From Panopea generosa (lineage: Eukaryota; Mollusca; Bivalvia; Adapedonta; Hiatellidae), in contig CM055896.1 of assembly GCA_029582155.1 (NCBI GenBank), positions 9,636,463 to 9,700,462 on the forward strand: DNA of 64,000 nt, read 5' to 3'. The first letter of the stretch is position 1, and the number at the start of each line of letters is the position of its first letter. The notes beneath the pieces were generated by a model, which had not been told where the DNA came from, made no database searches, and saw only the letters and a program-made list of their open reading frames with translations. This document shows, piece by piece, positions 27,901-42,900 of the stretch. The translations under genes were made by a program, and so were the position numbers.

Positions 27901-30900
27901 TCAACTCAAAATTTCATATTTAACTTAAGATTCCATGCTCAAGACAAGATTTCTACTCAACTAACAAATGGTCAATGCATTATAATAACATAAATGAAAA
28001 TATTTGTAGCTTTCTATCTAAATTATCAGTATCAATAACACTTTTATATTCAAGGTTGAGTCAAGTGTTTGCATTTTAAATTGTGTTTTATAAGATTCCT
28101 GAAAATTGTGTTCCATATGAATTTTGAGCTGAGCATGAAAAGAGTTTATCATATTTAATGTCTTTTATGTTATGTAGTATACAAGATTTGTGACCTTTGC
28201 TACATAACTGAGAAACAGGACGTAGTGATGTTTATCGGGTATGGTCACAATATAAGATACAAACTTTACTGAACATTCATGAGATATGAATTAACATGTA
28301 GCTAGCAAAGTTTACATGAGCCCCTCTCGAGTGTACATTATGTACTTGGCACAGGACACATGTACATTCATAGCTTATCATTGTCCTTCAAATACAATTC
28401 ATGTATATTCCTTAATAATAAACAAGAGGGGCATTACTGTAATCCCAAGCTCAAGCAGATGCCTAAAAAAAACCACTCAGTACTGATTCTACACAGGAAG
28501 CAGAATCAAGAACAGTTCATATAAGCTCTGAGCTTTCATCGTAATCGAGCTAAGATTAGAATAAACTAATAAATGTAATAAACTCTTCAATCCTTGTTTG
28601 TGGCCCATTCGATTATCAGAGAGAAGGGGCATCAGTAAAAATCATAGACCGAGTGTCAAACAATGTAAAACTGGATAAGACCAGTCTGCGAATGGAAGCA
28701 CTGGGCCATCCTTAAAAAAAAATGTTTGATTGCTGAGCTCTGACCCAGTATTTTTCATGGGTACGTAACTATTTTTTTTTTTGCTATATTTTGATTTTGT
28801 ATAGTTATTTTTAACAAAAATGGACAGAAATTGTGAAATCAAATCAATGATTTTGGAAGTCGATACAAAATTTGGAAAGCTGCAATTTTAAGTGTGACGG
28901 TAGATTTAAGAATAGTTTTGATATGAAGCTAGTAGTTTAAATACCTTTTGTAACTTTCTGTAATATGGCAATGGCATGTTAAGGAACAGTCTTATTTTAA
29001 ACTTATTAAGTTTAAACTGATTTATTTTATTTTGATTGTGAAACAAGTTATTTCAACTTAAACAAATCACACTCAAAGTCATCCTGGGTAGAACTAACAA
29101 TAAGCACATGCACATAAAGTATCTTGCGCAAAAACAACACATAGCTGACACGGTGGTTTGAACCCACGACCCTTCAATGTCGTGTCTGATGCTCTACAGC
29201 TGGACCACATACGCCACAAGGAGGTCACAATGTTGTTATCTCCCTTTGTTGGATATTTATGTCACAATTCCTCCGCAGTGCAGTACAGGACACTAGACCA
29301 ACCCAAAAAATAAACCAGTATCCATGATTTAAACAATATTTGTAAATCAATTTACAAACAAAAAGGAACCTCATTTTCATTTGTTTGATTAGTAACAAGA
29401 GTTATCTAACCTGTCTGTGAAACAATGATAGCAATGTCCACCAGGAGGCGTCCTGTATGTCCTATAGCATGATAACCTGGAGAATAAAGATGGCTTGAGT
29501 ATTAAATAGTAGTATATCAAAATGCAGACAGTAACTTAGGAAGTAATGTTGAGATTAGATAATATTATAGTAGACTACATTTGATTGGTTCTCGAGACAG
29601 AAACAGAGATGATCATGCGCGTTTAGAACTGTTTCATGTTTCAAAGTCGATATAAATGGAAACAGGTTATGATATACAAATTATAACTGATTAACCTTGA
29701 GATATTCATTAACCTTGAGATATTCATTAACTTTGAGATATTCATTAAATGTAGAACAACTTTAAAATGCTGAAATTCTTTGAGATTCCGAATATTTATT
29801 GAGATAATGAATTCTTTTGAGATAATGATTAGCTTTAAATATTGTATTTTGAACAAGAGGCCCAAGAGGACCTGAATCGCTCTACTGTCAACGGATGCTA
29901 CATGTAAAATATCAAAGGTCTATAGGCCTTAAACTTTCAGAGAAAAACTTTTAACTTTTACTGAAAATGTGCTTTTAAACCCTGTGGCAGGGGCATTTAT
30001 GGGCAAATCGCGTTGGTTCAAGAACTCGTCTGAGATATTGTGGTTATATAACTGCTGTGCAAGTTTAGATTGAATGAAAAATGAAGGTGCTATTGTGTCT
30101 ACAAGAAAAAGGTTGACGGAAGGATGATGGACAATTTACCATGACATAAAGGCCCTGCTGGTTTTTGGCCAGTAGAGCTAATAATTGAGATACTGATTCT
30201 ACTTTTTCACTCAACTTACCAACATCTCCGTACGATAGATCAGAATCTACTGGCTCTACTGACTGAAATATAAAAGGAATTATTCTATATAAATTAGCAA
30301 ACCAATAAATAATATTTTGTTGCAAACATGGTGGTGTCCTTTATTGCTCCAATGTCACTTAACAACAGAAATGTTTATTTCAAAAAATGGCAGATATGAG
30401 ATGTTCTTTTTTAAATGCATGAGATATAATTAGAACATGCTGAAATAAGGGAACATTGGTGTAGTATACACAAACTGTGTTCTTATTCTGCAGTTATATT
30501 TTATGGATGTTAAGAGGATACAATTTTTTTTCATATTTTGGCCAATAATGCATTCAATTCATCTCAGACTTAAATATTGGTGGATAGGAAACTTGCATCA
30601 CCTGACTAAATACTGATAAAACACCAACAATTATCATAATTGGCACATCAAGTCAATCAGATGTTTTCGTGTACTTAAAATATAGTGGTATGTTATTGTT
30701 AAATATTTTTAATGTTTTGACTTCACAGAATACTTTAGTTAAACATTGTTACTTTTCAAAAGCAAAACTTCAAGAATTGCTTTAATCTTTTTATAATGGC
30801 TATGTCCAAATTTTGTATCTAAAAAAATCAACAATTTTGAATTTAAATTGTGTGAGTGATCTCATATCATGGAGAGATTAATCCAATAAATTAAAATATT

Positions 30901-33900
30901 TGATTTATAATCATAGAAGAATGAAAGTGGAGATATTGGAAATGAGATTTCATGAGATACTGCGTGAATACTTGATCTTTCACAAGTCTCAGACAGTTGC
31001 TTATCCATCAATATGTAAGTTCATGATTCCACCGTTTACAATATAACAATATATATAAATATATTACAGGAAAACAAATCACCCACGAAATCAGGGGAGA
31101 CGTATACAATGTAAAGCTGAGATTACTGAGCTTTTTATGACCACATACAGTAATACCTGTCTTAAGCAGCCAATCAATGGAAGGAGCAAAAGTGGCTTTT
31201 TTTAATACAGGTTGTAACTTAAAACAGGTGAATTTACACTGAAAGCATAAAAATGGGATATAGCAAATGTGGCTGCTTAAGACAAATGGTTGCTTAATAG
31301 AGGTGACCACTTACACAGGTTTGACTGTATTTGTTACATGATCACATGAGATTTAGGATCTCATTTCTTATATATTTTTTTTGTTTATAAAATAATGTCA
31401 CATGACTGTAAAGAAATAGCTCTAAAACGCATGTTATTTCAAATATTGTGTGATGTGATACGAAATAAAATTTAAATCATTTTGAAAATTTAGATAATAG
31501 GCAGTTATAATTTATGTTGAAACAATTTTTGGCGAATATTATTGTTTTACATATTATAGATGTAAAAAAAATCAGGATTCTCCACAGGCCATTTAAGAGA
31601 GACACAGAGATAACCCAGCACTTGACTTCAGAAATGGTTTTCCCCTAGCGCTTGAATTCTTTAACAAAATTTTGCTTACTTTCCTCTGAATCATAATTTT
31701 TCTTTGCATATCTTTTCTCATTTTAATGCAGTAAATGAATCATACTAAATATGGTAACTGATTAATACAAGTTTTACTAGTGAAATATATTTCAATGAGT
31801 GCCTTACACAATGCTTGAAAATTCGTTGAAGGTATTTATGTGCTCTTATTTCAGCACTTGTATTCCTTCCTATGGAAAACCCTGTGTATTACATGCATTT
31901 AACCATTTATTTTAAACCTTAGGCCATAATAAATTAATTGCTAGATTATCATCCCTGCCTGCCCGTACTTTTCGTGCCGCCTCGACCCTTTTTATTTTCA
32001 TAAAAAAAATATTTAAAAAAAAATCTATTAGTTTTTTTTTTTATTAAAAAAACATCACAAATTTAAAAAATAAAAATAAAATATAAAAATAAAATGCTCC
32101 CATCTTCCCCATTTTTAAGAAAAATTTAGATGATAATCTAGCAATTAATTTATAATGGCCTTAAGTATGTATTTTATTTACCAATATGTATTGTATAATA
32201 ATAATAAATTTTACAGTTCATATCTATATATACATATGCCATGTAATAAAAAAATTAACAAAATCAAATATTTTATTTAATTCAAAATTCATGGTACCAT
32301 TTGCAAACAAATGAATTCCAATTCTAACAGTCATGTAACAAACCACGGTCAGCTGGTAGGGGAAATCTCAGATCAGTAGATGCATTTACAGAGAACTAAA
32401 AACCTGTGCTGATCACAACATATACAAGTAATTTACAAAAACCTGCCAACTTAAAGACTAATTGCTGCGCTGGTTCCAACCTTGTCTTTCACAGTGAAAT
32501 CTAACTGAAGCATTGTCTAGCAGTAGCAGTAGAGCATTAGTCCAAGGACTGGAGGGTCGCGGGTCCAATCCCCACCACAGGCATACAGTATACTTAAGCA
32601 TGATATTTTATCTGCATTTTAACAGTAAGTTAGTACAGTTGTGCCTCGGATGGCTTTGAACCTTATTTGTCTTAGTAGTAAGAACTGGCTTTTAACAATC
32701 AATGTAAAATAAATAAGTTTAAGTTTGTAAAAGTTACTTTTAAACTCGTTTAATAACAAATTCAAATATATCCAGAAAATTCAAAACATTCTTTCAACTC
32801 TCTGAAAAGACATAATGATGTACACATGAGCATACTTTCACTCGAGTTTGTTATGTTTATCTATAAGTGTATCTTTTAAATCTAATTTTCATCACTGGGA
32901 TAAAAACTTGGTAGCACAGAAATGTGAGCAATAAGATGACAAGATGATGATGCACCTATAAAGGTAATTACCTCATGGACGGCCTCTGGGCTATACTTTA
33001 ATTACTTGTGTCCATAATTGATAATTTTAATGCCACAGGGTTGAGTTTAATTAAAAGTGACATAACAAGGGCTGATAATAAATCTAAATTGATCCAATTA
33101 GCTTTTTTAGAAAATATTTTCTATCTATTATAGTAAAAAAATATGCAATATTAAACATTATTACAAGAAATCAAAGCACTTCAAAGTACTGACAGCCGAG
33201 CTTTAGTAAATATTCATACGCCATCCTAATCTGATTGATATTATTGTAGCGTTTGGTTTATTTATGCAACATTCTTAAAAATGACATAATTCAATGTCCA
33301 CAATATATTTTTATTGCTTGATGTGTTGTAACTGCTTGCATAAATAAAGTAACGAAATGATAAATTTTGAGAAAAAGTAGTCCCTGTCATGTTTAAACAT
33401 TTTGGTAGTGATCAAGATCACGATGACATAAGCAAGGCTATGTCTTTTGCATAAAGCCCGGCTAAAAACACAATTTTTTGTTCTTTGTCATGTAGAACTT
33501 TTACATTTAAAATTTTCTTTTATTACAATAAAATGATCACTTAACTATTCCATATTACTATACTCTAGCACATGAGTGGATCAAATTATGGGCAGACCTT
33601 TAAAATGAAATTACCAAGAACTTTTATTTGCGTCTTTTGTAAACGTTAAAATATAGCAACTGAACAAAGATTTGTCATCACTTTGCACACTTAACCCTTT
33701 ACTTCATCTATAGACACCTTTGGACACCTTATATAGAATTGAATTGTTGGGTGAATTATGTTTATATTAATTAACAGAGTGGAAAACAGTGCAGGAAGTG
33801 TTCAGATTGCTCATTCAGGCCTTCTGTGATTGGTGCGGAAAAACGCATATTTATGGAGTAAAGGGTTAAAGTCTTCATTGTCACTGCTGGAAGGAGTGAA

Positions 33901-36900
33901 GCCACAATTCTCAGGTTATTACATATTATTAAAGTTTATAAAAGATCATCCTTGGTATAGAAAATATGAATGAATGAATGAATGAATGAATGAATGAATG
34001 AATGAATGAATGAATGAATGAATGAATGAATGAATGAATGAATGAATGAATGAATGAATGAATGGTGTTTTACAGCGTACCAACACATTATAGGTTATTC
34101 GACGCCAACAGGAAAGAAGATTCCAGGTTCACTCTACATGTAGAAAAACAACAAATTAACATACAGATCAAAAAAATATTTCAACAAATGATTATGCAGA
34201 ATGAACCAAGAACCCTGACACCTACAGAACTGCAGAGTTTCAGCAAATTCTGTTGTATTACTGAAGTTGTCGCTTCCTACAACATGCATGAGCCACAGTG
34301 ATCCTATTTTTGCCATCATTTATGTTATAGAAAGATATTGGAAGATTGCTTAATACCATATGCCTACAATACGATAGGATAAGACACGACACAACAAAAA
34401 ACAAATTTGGTAAAAAAATGAGATATGTCATACTGTTAAAAACATGTAATGCCTTTCTATGTTGTTGTATAGTGTTTATAGCGTCATTTTCAATAATTGT
34501 TCAGTCATATCGTGATGGTGTCTTCTTAAAACAGTATTCTAAGCATTATACTGACACCAGGCCAACCAGACCTAGAACTATCCTCTCAATGTTGAGCGCC
34601 AAGCAAGGAAGCTTCTAGTACCATTTTCAAGTCTTAAGTATGACCCTGTTGGGGATCAAATCCATGACCTTCCACATACAAGGTGTATATGTTTGAGATA
34701 AAGTATCTCTGTTTAGAAAAAAACCTCGAAAGAATCTCAGGTCTACTCAAAACAGCGAAACCTTGGGACAGAATATCATAACTTTACCCATCACCCTTGG
34801 TGACCAACGAAACATAGTACATGAATAGAGTAAAGTCATCCAATTCCCAACACAAAAATGTACAATTTTATCCCATATCTGATCTGCAGTTCCAAAACAC
34901 AAGCACCAGAGTTTTTACATATTAAAAATAATTCTATGACTTACTGCAACTAAAGCATCTCTTATTATCGCCTAAAAGAAAAAAAAAAGAAAAGAATTTT
35001 CATCAAAATCAGAAATACAAAATGTTCAAAGACAGAACATGGAATTGTTTTATTTGAAATTTATTGACAGTTTTATGCGCTCTTACATAAGAGATAGAAT
35101 TATTTATGTGTTCCAGCTAAAGCCATACTTGAAACACCACTCCCAATCTAAATGGGATAAACAAGCACACTGTGATAGCAAACATAATTTTTACAACAAA
35201 AAAACACTATCTTGTAATTTTTGGATATTCTACATCAAATCTAGATGTTTGGCTAAAAAGAGTTTCTACGTAATTATACAGTTTTATTCAATGAAACCAA
35301 TATGATTATGCGATGAAAAAGCAGGTCAGATTCATAACTAGTCTATGGCATAAATAAATAACAATACATTTGATGGGTATCTTTTCCTTGACCGCACTGC
35401 AACACAGCCCTGCAATAATGTGTGATGGTGTCATTATACATGCAAGTGTAGATCATGCTGCACTAATAAACGGGTTGCACTACAGTGCTGGATATAATAA
35501 ACTACATGTACTATCATATTTATTAAATGGGTTTTTGTTTGATCGTTAATATTTCTCAGTGAATTATAACTGATAATTTCACTGTTAGAAAAGGTGAAAT
35601 TATGAATGGTAATGTCACAGCGTGTAACCTGCAAGGAGAGAAATAAATGTTAGCAGTTCAGCTAGCTCAGTCGAAAGTGCATTCATCCTGTAAGGCCAAA
35701 AAAGAAGAAAAAAAGTTTTGTTTCTGGTGGTCTGACTGACAGTAATTTTTCACTGCCAACCTTAATAATTTTGTGACCTCATAGGTAATTTTTTTTTTAT
35801 AGTTTTTTTTCATCCATCCAGGTTGTAAGGTCATAAACAAATGTGAAAGAGGATATTTAAGATACATTTAAAGTTATTTCAGACACTTGCCATAGGTCAC
35901 AGAGTATTCATTTAAATGTCATTTTCTAGTCACTGTCAAGAGATCTTTTTTTTTTAAAAAAAAAAACAAACTCTTTCTAGTCTTTGTGAGAAACACACTT
36001 AAAAAGTAATAAACATGTATTGCTATGTCTTCTAGTCACATAAACACAGAGTTTAAGATTACAAAGAATAAAGAGCGCCGACTTACTGACAATGTTTTTT
36101 CCACATACCACCAGAAACACAATTATTTTTTGTTTTTGCCTAAATGAAATGTCCTGGGATTGGGTCCTGGACTGCTGCATATTTTTCTCGTCCTGTTCCA
36201 GTCATTTCACAGCTTTCAATCATTTCATAAAAATTGTTGGTTTTCAGCGAAGTATCAATTAGATTTTACTTCATAACAAATTGGGTAGAATGAACATACA
36301 TGTACATCATTTTGTGTTTATTTTTATAAATTTTAATCTTCAAATTTTTCATATTTATTTTCCATTAGCTCAAATCATACATCATGAATTTCAATCTTTC
36401 AATTAAGCAAAAATTGAGTTCAGGTCTAATTTAATTATAAAAAACATATTTAGATCAAACAGACCCAATACTTGAGCTTGCTAAACACCAGCAATTTTAA
36501 TGTCAAGCTGACAATCAAATATTTTACTGACTATCTGCAAATCAATTCTGCAATTTTTGACTTCCATCCGAAAATTGTTTATTAAAACTGTGGCTTCTGA
36601 TAAAGAATGACGTCAACCTAGATTATTTGAACTGCAAATTAAGTTTATCTTATGAACACTTCATATTCTGAAAGTTCATATAATAAAATTTAATGTCAGT
36701 CAAAATGCAAACACAGATACCTTCATGCAAAACCTTATCTAAAGCACTGCTATGATGTTATATTTCTATAAAAACAAAAGAACCAGAATGGCCTTAAATA
36801 CTCAATATGAGGTTTTATTTATAAATCAACCTAGTTTAAATGCTTCCAATATAAAATGCTGTCAAACATGCAGTATTACTCGATATATGTGGTATTGTGG

Positions 36901-39900
36901 TGGTGCTATCTTGTAACAGAAACATGATACATAATTGTATGACGTATCTAAAATATGTGATATACAGTAATATGGTATTGTGGAAATACTACCCTGTGCC
37001 GGAAACATGATACGTATATACGACATATCTAAAACATGTGATAAAATACTCCATAACTAAACAATTTTTTTTCATCTGTTTACCTCTGATGCCAATATGG
37101 AAAAATAAATAACAATTTTTCAAACTGTCTGCCATTGATGCTAATATAAACAACATAATTTCTAACAAATCTTGTCGTGTTATGTAACTTTATGACTATT
37201 CAGGTATATCACCACCAAATGACCAGAAAAGAAATCGATGAGAAAGTAGTTTTTTTGCATGTGGTTACACCATATTTATCACCATGGACAACATAAACAG
37301 GAGACAAAACATTACCACTACACATTGCATAACATTTAAAAACACCAACATGGTGGAATATGATGTACCGTGGTATGGGACTATCCCTAGTTCTGCGTTT
37401 GGTTTTTCTCTATTCTAACATGCAATTTTCACATACCAAAACATTCGGATTATATTTATTCATGGTGATGAGATGCCTTTATCCATTTTAAAAATAGTTT
37501 TATAATTTGAGAAATTCATAATGTGTTTTTCCTGATATATTTCTTTTAAGTGTAAAGAAGCCAGCTCAAATGAGTTGAAGTGTTAAAAAAGCATGACTGT
37601 ATTTCTCTCACATGAGTTATAGTGTTAAGAAGCAAGTGTAATTCTCTCACATGATTTATAGTGTAAAGCAGCAAGTACAATTCTCCCACATGATGTAATT
37701 CTCTTACATGATTTATAGTGTAAAGAAGCAAGTGTAATTATCTAACATGATTTTTAGTGTTAAGCAGCAAGTGTAATTCTCTCACATGATTTGTAGTGAA
37801 AAGCAGCAAGTGTAATCCTCTCACATGATTTATAGTGTAAAGCAGCAAGTGTAATTATCTCACATGGTTTATAGTGTAAAGAAGCAAGTGTAATTCTCTC
37901 ACATGATTTGTAGTGTAAAGAAGCAAGTGTAATTCTCTCACATGATTTTTAGTGTAAAGCAGCAAGTGTAATCCTCTCACATGATTTGTAGTGTAAAGAA
38001 GCAAGTGTAATTCTCTCACATGATTTGTAGTGTAAAGCAGCAAGTGTAATTCTCTCACATGGTTTGTAGTGTAAAGCAGCAAGTGTAATCCTATCACATG
38101 ATTTGTAGTGTAAAGAAGCAAGTGTGAGTCTCCCACATGATTTATAGTGTTAAGAAGCAAGTGTAAGTCTCCCACATGATTTATAGTGTAAAGCAGCAAG
38201 TGTAATTAGTTCACATGATTGACAGTGTAAAGAAGCAAGTGTAATTCTCTCACATGATTTATTGTGTAAAGAAGCAAATGTAATCCTCTCACAAGATTTT
38301 AGTCTAAAGAAGCAAGTGTAATTATCTCACATGATTTAAAGTGTAAAGAAGCAAGTGTAATTCTCTCACATGATTTATAGTGTAAAGACGAATAATTCTC
38401 CCACATGATGTAATTCTCTTACATGATTTATAGTGTAAAGAAGCAAGTGTAATTATCTCACATGATTTATAGTGTAAAGCAGCAAGTGTAATTCTCTCAC
38501 ATGATTTGTAGTGTAAAGCAGCAAGTGTAATCCTCTCACATGATTTATAGTGTAAAGCAGCAAGTGTAAGTCTCCCACATGATTTGTAGTGTAAAGCAGC
38601 AAGTGTAATTTTCTCACATGATTTGTAGTGTAAAGCAGCAAGTTTAATCCTCTCACATGATTTATAGTGTAAAGCAGCAAGTGTAATCCTCTCACATGAT
38701 TTGTAGTGTAAAGCAGCAAGTGTAATCCTCTCACATGATTTGTAGTGTAAAGAAGCAAGTGATAGTCTCCCACATGATTTATAGTGTAAAGCAGCAAGTG
38801 TAATTCTCTCACATGATATGTAGTGTAAAGAAACAAGTGTAATCCTCTCACATGATTTATAGCATAAAATGTAAGTGTAAGTCTCCCACATGATTTATAG
38901 TGTAAAGAAGCAAGTGTAATTCTCTCACATGATTTATAGTGTAAAGAAGCAAGTGTAATTAGTTCACATGATTTATGGCATAAAAAGCAAGTGTAATTCT
39001 CTCACATGATTTATTGTGTAAAGAAGCAAGTGTAATTCTCTCACATGATTTATAGTGTAAAGAAGCAAATATAATTCTCTAATCTATTTTTAGTGTTATG
39101 AAGCATTACAAAGCAAATAAACATCCCTCTAAGAATTAATTGTTTCAAAAGCCAATGTCTATCACTATTCAATCATGTACTTAAAACTTTGATGTCATTG
39201 TGCATTTAATATCCAACTGTATATAAGGCCATTATAAATTAATTGCTAGATTCTCATCCAAATTTTTCTTTAAAAGGGGGAGTGGGGGAGAATTTTATCA
39301 TTTTTTTAATATATTTTCGTTAGTTTCTTTTTTTTTTAAATAAAAATAAAAAGGGTTGGGTCAGCATATAATAAAGGGGCGAGTAGGGATGATAATCAAG
39401 CAATTAATTTATTATGGCCAATGATTTATCTGACGTACAAAGTGATATGGTTGAAGTGTATCAATCCTGACGCCTACTGGGTATTTCGATACTTCAGGCA
39501 TACCATTACATTGTATTTATTACACCACCTACCGACTGTTCTATCTCCATGTCTATGGCTGTTTTTTCCTCCCCGTCAATAAGTGATTCTTTCTCCTGAC
39601 TCTTGTCAAAGTTTACGCCACCGTTTGATTCACCGATCTTCTTTGTCGGTGGTTTGTGCTTTTCGAGTATCCTATATTTACACTCTATCAACAGAAGCAT
39701 GGCCTTGACACTAAAAAACAAACACAGCATAGGTAACATTTGGCTTCACAAGTGGCGGGAAACAGGGGATGCGCTCAGATTGTAATGAACATAAAACAAT
39801 GTTTATAAATGTAAACATCAAGTAAATGTTTAACAGATATTAGACAGATTTCTTTGGTACAGTCTTTTTGATTTTGGATTTTTTGTGTTTTTTTATTTTA

Positions 39901-42900
39901 TTTGTTTACCCTTTAGTTTCTATCAATTTAGCTGCAAAATATATGAAACACTCATAAATCTGTTTTCATTCGGTTAGAACCCTCACAAGTCTGTTTTATT
40001 TGGGTAGAACCCTCACAAGTCTGTTTTTATTTGGGTAGAACCTTCACAAGTCTGTTTTATTTGGGTAGAACCCTCACAAGTCTGTTTTATTTGGGTAGAT
40101 CTCTCACAAGTCTGTTTTATTTGGGTAGAACCCTCATAAGTCTGTTTTTATTTGGGTAGAACCCTCATAAGTCTGTTTTATTTGGGTAGAACCCTCACAA
40201 GTCTGTTTTATTTGGGTAGAACCCTCATAAGTCTGTTTTTATTTGGGTAGAACACTCACAAGTCTGTTTTATTGGGTAGAACCCTCACAAGTCTGTTTTA
40301 TTTGGGTAGAACCCTCATAAGTCTGTTTTATTGGGTAGAACCCTCACAAGTCTGTTTTATTTGGGTAGAACCCTCACAAGTCTGTTTTATTGGGTAGAAC
40401 CCTCATAAGTCTGTTTTTATTTGGGTAGAACCCTCATAAGTCTGTTTTATTTGGGTAGAACCTTCACAAGTCTGTTTTATTTGGGTAGAACCCTCACAAG
40501 TCTGTTTTATTTGGGTAGATCTCTCACAAGTCTGTTTTATTTGGGTAGAACCCTCATAAGTCTGTTTTTATTTGGGTAGAACCCTCATAAGTCTGTTTTA
40601 TTTGGGTAGAACCCTCACAAGTCTGTTTTATTTGGGTAGAACCCTCATAAGTCTGTTTTTATTTGGGTAGAACACTCACAAGTCTGTTTTATTGGGTAGA
40701 ACCCTCACAAGTCTGTTTTATTTGGGTAGAACCGTCATAAGTCTGTTTTATTGAGTAGAACCCTCACAAGTCTGTTTTATTTGGGTAGAACCCTCACAAG
40801 TCTGTTTTATTGGGTAGAACCCTCATAAGTCTGTTTTTATTTGGGTAGAACCCTCATAAGTCTGTTTTATTTGGGTAGAACCCTCACAAGTCTGTTTTAT
40901 TGGGTAGAACCCTCACAAGTCTGTTTTATTTGGGTAGAACCCTCACAAGTCTGTTTTATTGGGTAGAACCCTCATAAGTCTGTTTTTATTTGGGTAGAAC
41001 CCTCATAAGTCTGTTTTATTTGGGTAGAACCCTCACAAGTCTGTTTTTATTTGGGTAGAACCCTCATAAGTCTGTTTTATTTGGGTAGAACCCTCACAAG
41101 TCTGTTTTATTTGGGTAGAACCCTCATAAGTCTGTTTTTATTTGGGTAGAACCCTCATAAGTCTGTTTTATTTGGGTAGAACCCTCACAAGTCTGTTTTA
41201 TTTGGGTAGAACCCTCATAAGTCTGTTTTTATTTGGGTAGAACCCTCATAAGTCTGTTTTATTTGGGTAGAACCCTCACAAGTCTGTTTTATTTGGGTAG
41301 AACCCTCATAAGTCTGTTTTTATTTGGGTAGAACACTCACAAGTCTGTTTTATTGGGTAGAACCCTCACAAGTCTGTTTTATTTGGGTAGAACCCTCATA
41401 AGTCTGTTTTTATTTGGGTAGAACCCTCACAAGTCTGTTTTATTTGGGTAGAACCCTCATAAGTCTGTTTTTATTTGGGTAGAACCCTCACAAGTCTGTT
41501 TTTATTTGGGTAGAACCCTCACAAGTCTGTTTTATTTGGGTAGAACCCTCATAAGTCTGTTTTTATTTGGGTAGAACCCTCATAAGTCTGTTTTATTTGG
41601 GTAGAACCCTCATAAGTCTGTTTTTATTTGGGTAGAACACTCACAAGTCTGTTTTATTGGGTAGAACCCTCACAAGTCTGTTTTATTTGGGTAGAACCCT
41701 CACAAGTCTGTTTTATTTGGGTAGAACCCTCATAAGTCTGTTTTATTTGGGTAGAACCCTCACAAGTCTGTTTTATTTGGGTAGAACCCTCATAAGTCTG
41801 TTTTTATTTGGGTAGAACACTCACAAGTCTGTTTTATTGGGTAGAACCCTCACAAGTCTGTTTTTATTTGGGTAGAACCCTCACAAGTCTGTTTTTATTT
41901 GGGTAGAACCCTCACAAGTCTGTTTTATTTGGGTAGAACCCTCATAAGTCTGTTTTTATTTGGGTAGAACCCTCACAAGTCTGTTTTATTTGGGTAGAAC
42001 CCTCACAAGTCTGTTTTATTTGGGTAGAACCCTCATAAGTCTGTTTTTATTTGGGTAGAACACTCACAAGTCTGTTTTATTTGGGTAGAACCCTCATAAG
42101 TCTGTTTTTATTTGGGTAGAACCCTCACAAGTCTGTTTTATTTGGGTAGAACCCTCATAAGTCTGTTTTATTTGGGTAGAACCCTCACAAGTCTGTTTTA
42201 TTTGGGTAGAACCCTCATAAGTCTGTTTTTATTTGGGTAGAACACTCACAAGTCTGTTTTATTTGGGTAGAACCCTCATAAGTCTGTTTTTATTTGGGTA
42301 GAACCCTCACAAGTCTGTTTTATTTGGGTAGAACCCTCATAAGTCTGTTTTTATTTGGGTAGAACCCTCACAAGTCTGTTTTATTTGGGTAGAACCCTCA
42401 TAAGTCTGTTTTTATTTGGGTAGAACCCTCACAAGTCTGTTTTTATTTGGGTAGAACCCTCACAAGTCTGTTTTATTTGGGTAGAACCCTCATAAGTCTG
42501 TTTTTATTTGGGTAGAACCCTCATAAGTCTGTTTTATTTGGGTAGAACCCTCACAAGTCTGTTTTATTTGGGTAGAACCCTCATAAGTCTGTTTTTATTT
42601 GGGTAGAACACTCACAAGTCTGTTTTATTTGGGTAGAACCCTCATAAGTCTGTTTTTATTTGGGTAGAACCCTCACAAGTCTGTTTTATTTGGGTAGAAC
42701 CCTCACAAGTCTGTTTTATTTGGGTAGAACCTGTACTGAGTGTTGATTTTGAGAGCCCTTCGGCTTTCAGATCAAGCACGGAACCTCTGGTGCGAGCGAC
42801 CAATATTTTCCAGCCCTTTCACTTACTATTTAACCACATAATAATAAAAAAAAAATGGATTAAAAATAAAACCAAATACTCAAAGAAAATATCAGGAAGG

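Noticed and set aside
31571..31888. Possible hAT-like MITE with CAGGRTTYTCCA ends
   Set aside because: End similarity is only about 16 bases and no 8-bp duplication is seen.
37546..38891. Several minus-strand frames of 60-190 codons with a repeated [17 protein letters not shown] pattern
   Set aside because: Products of the 39-bp minisatellite; two frames are open over the same bases.
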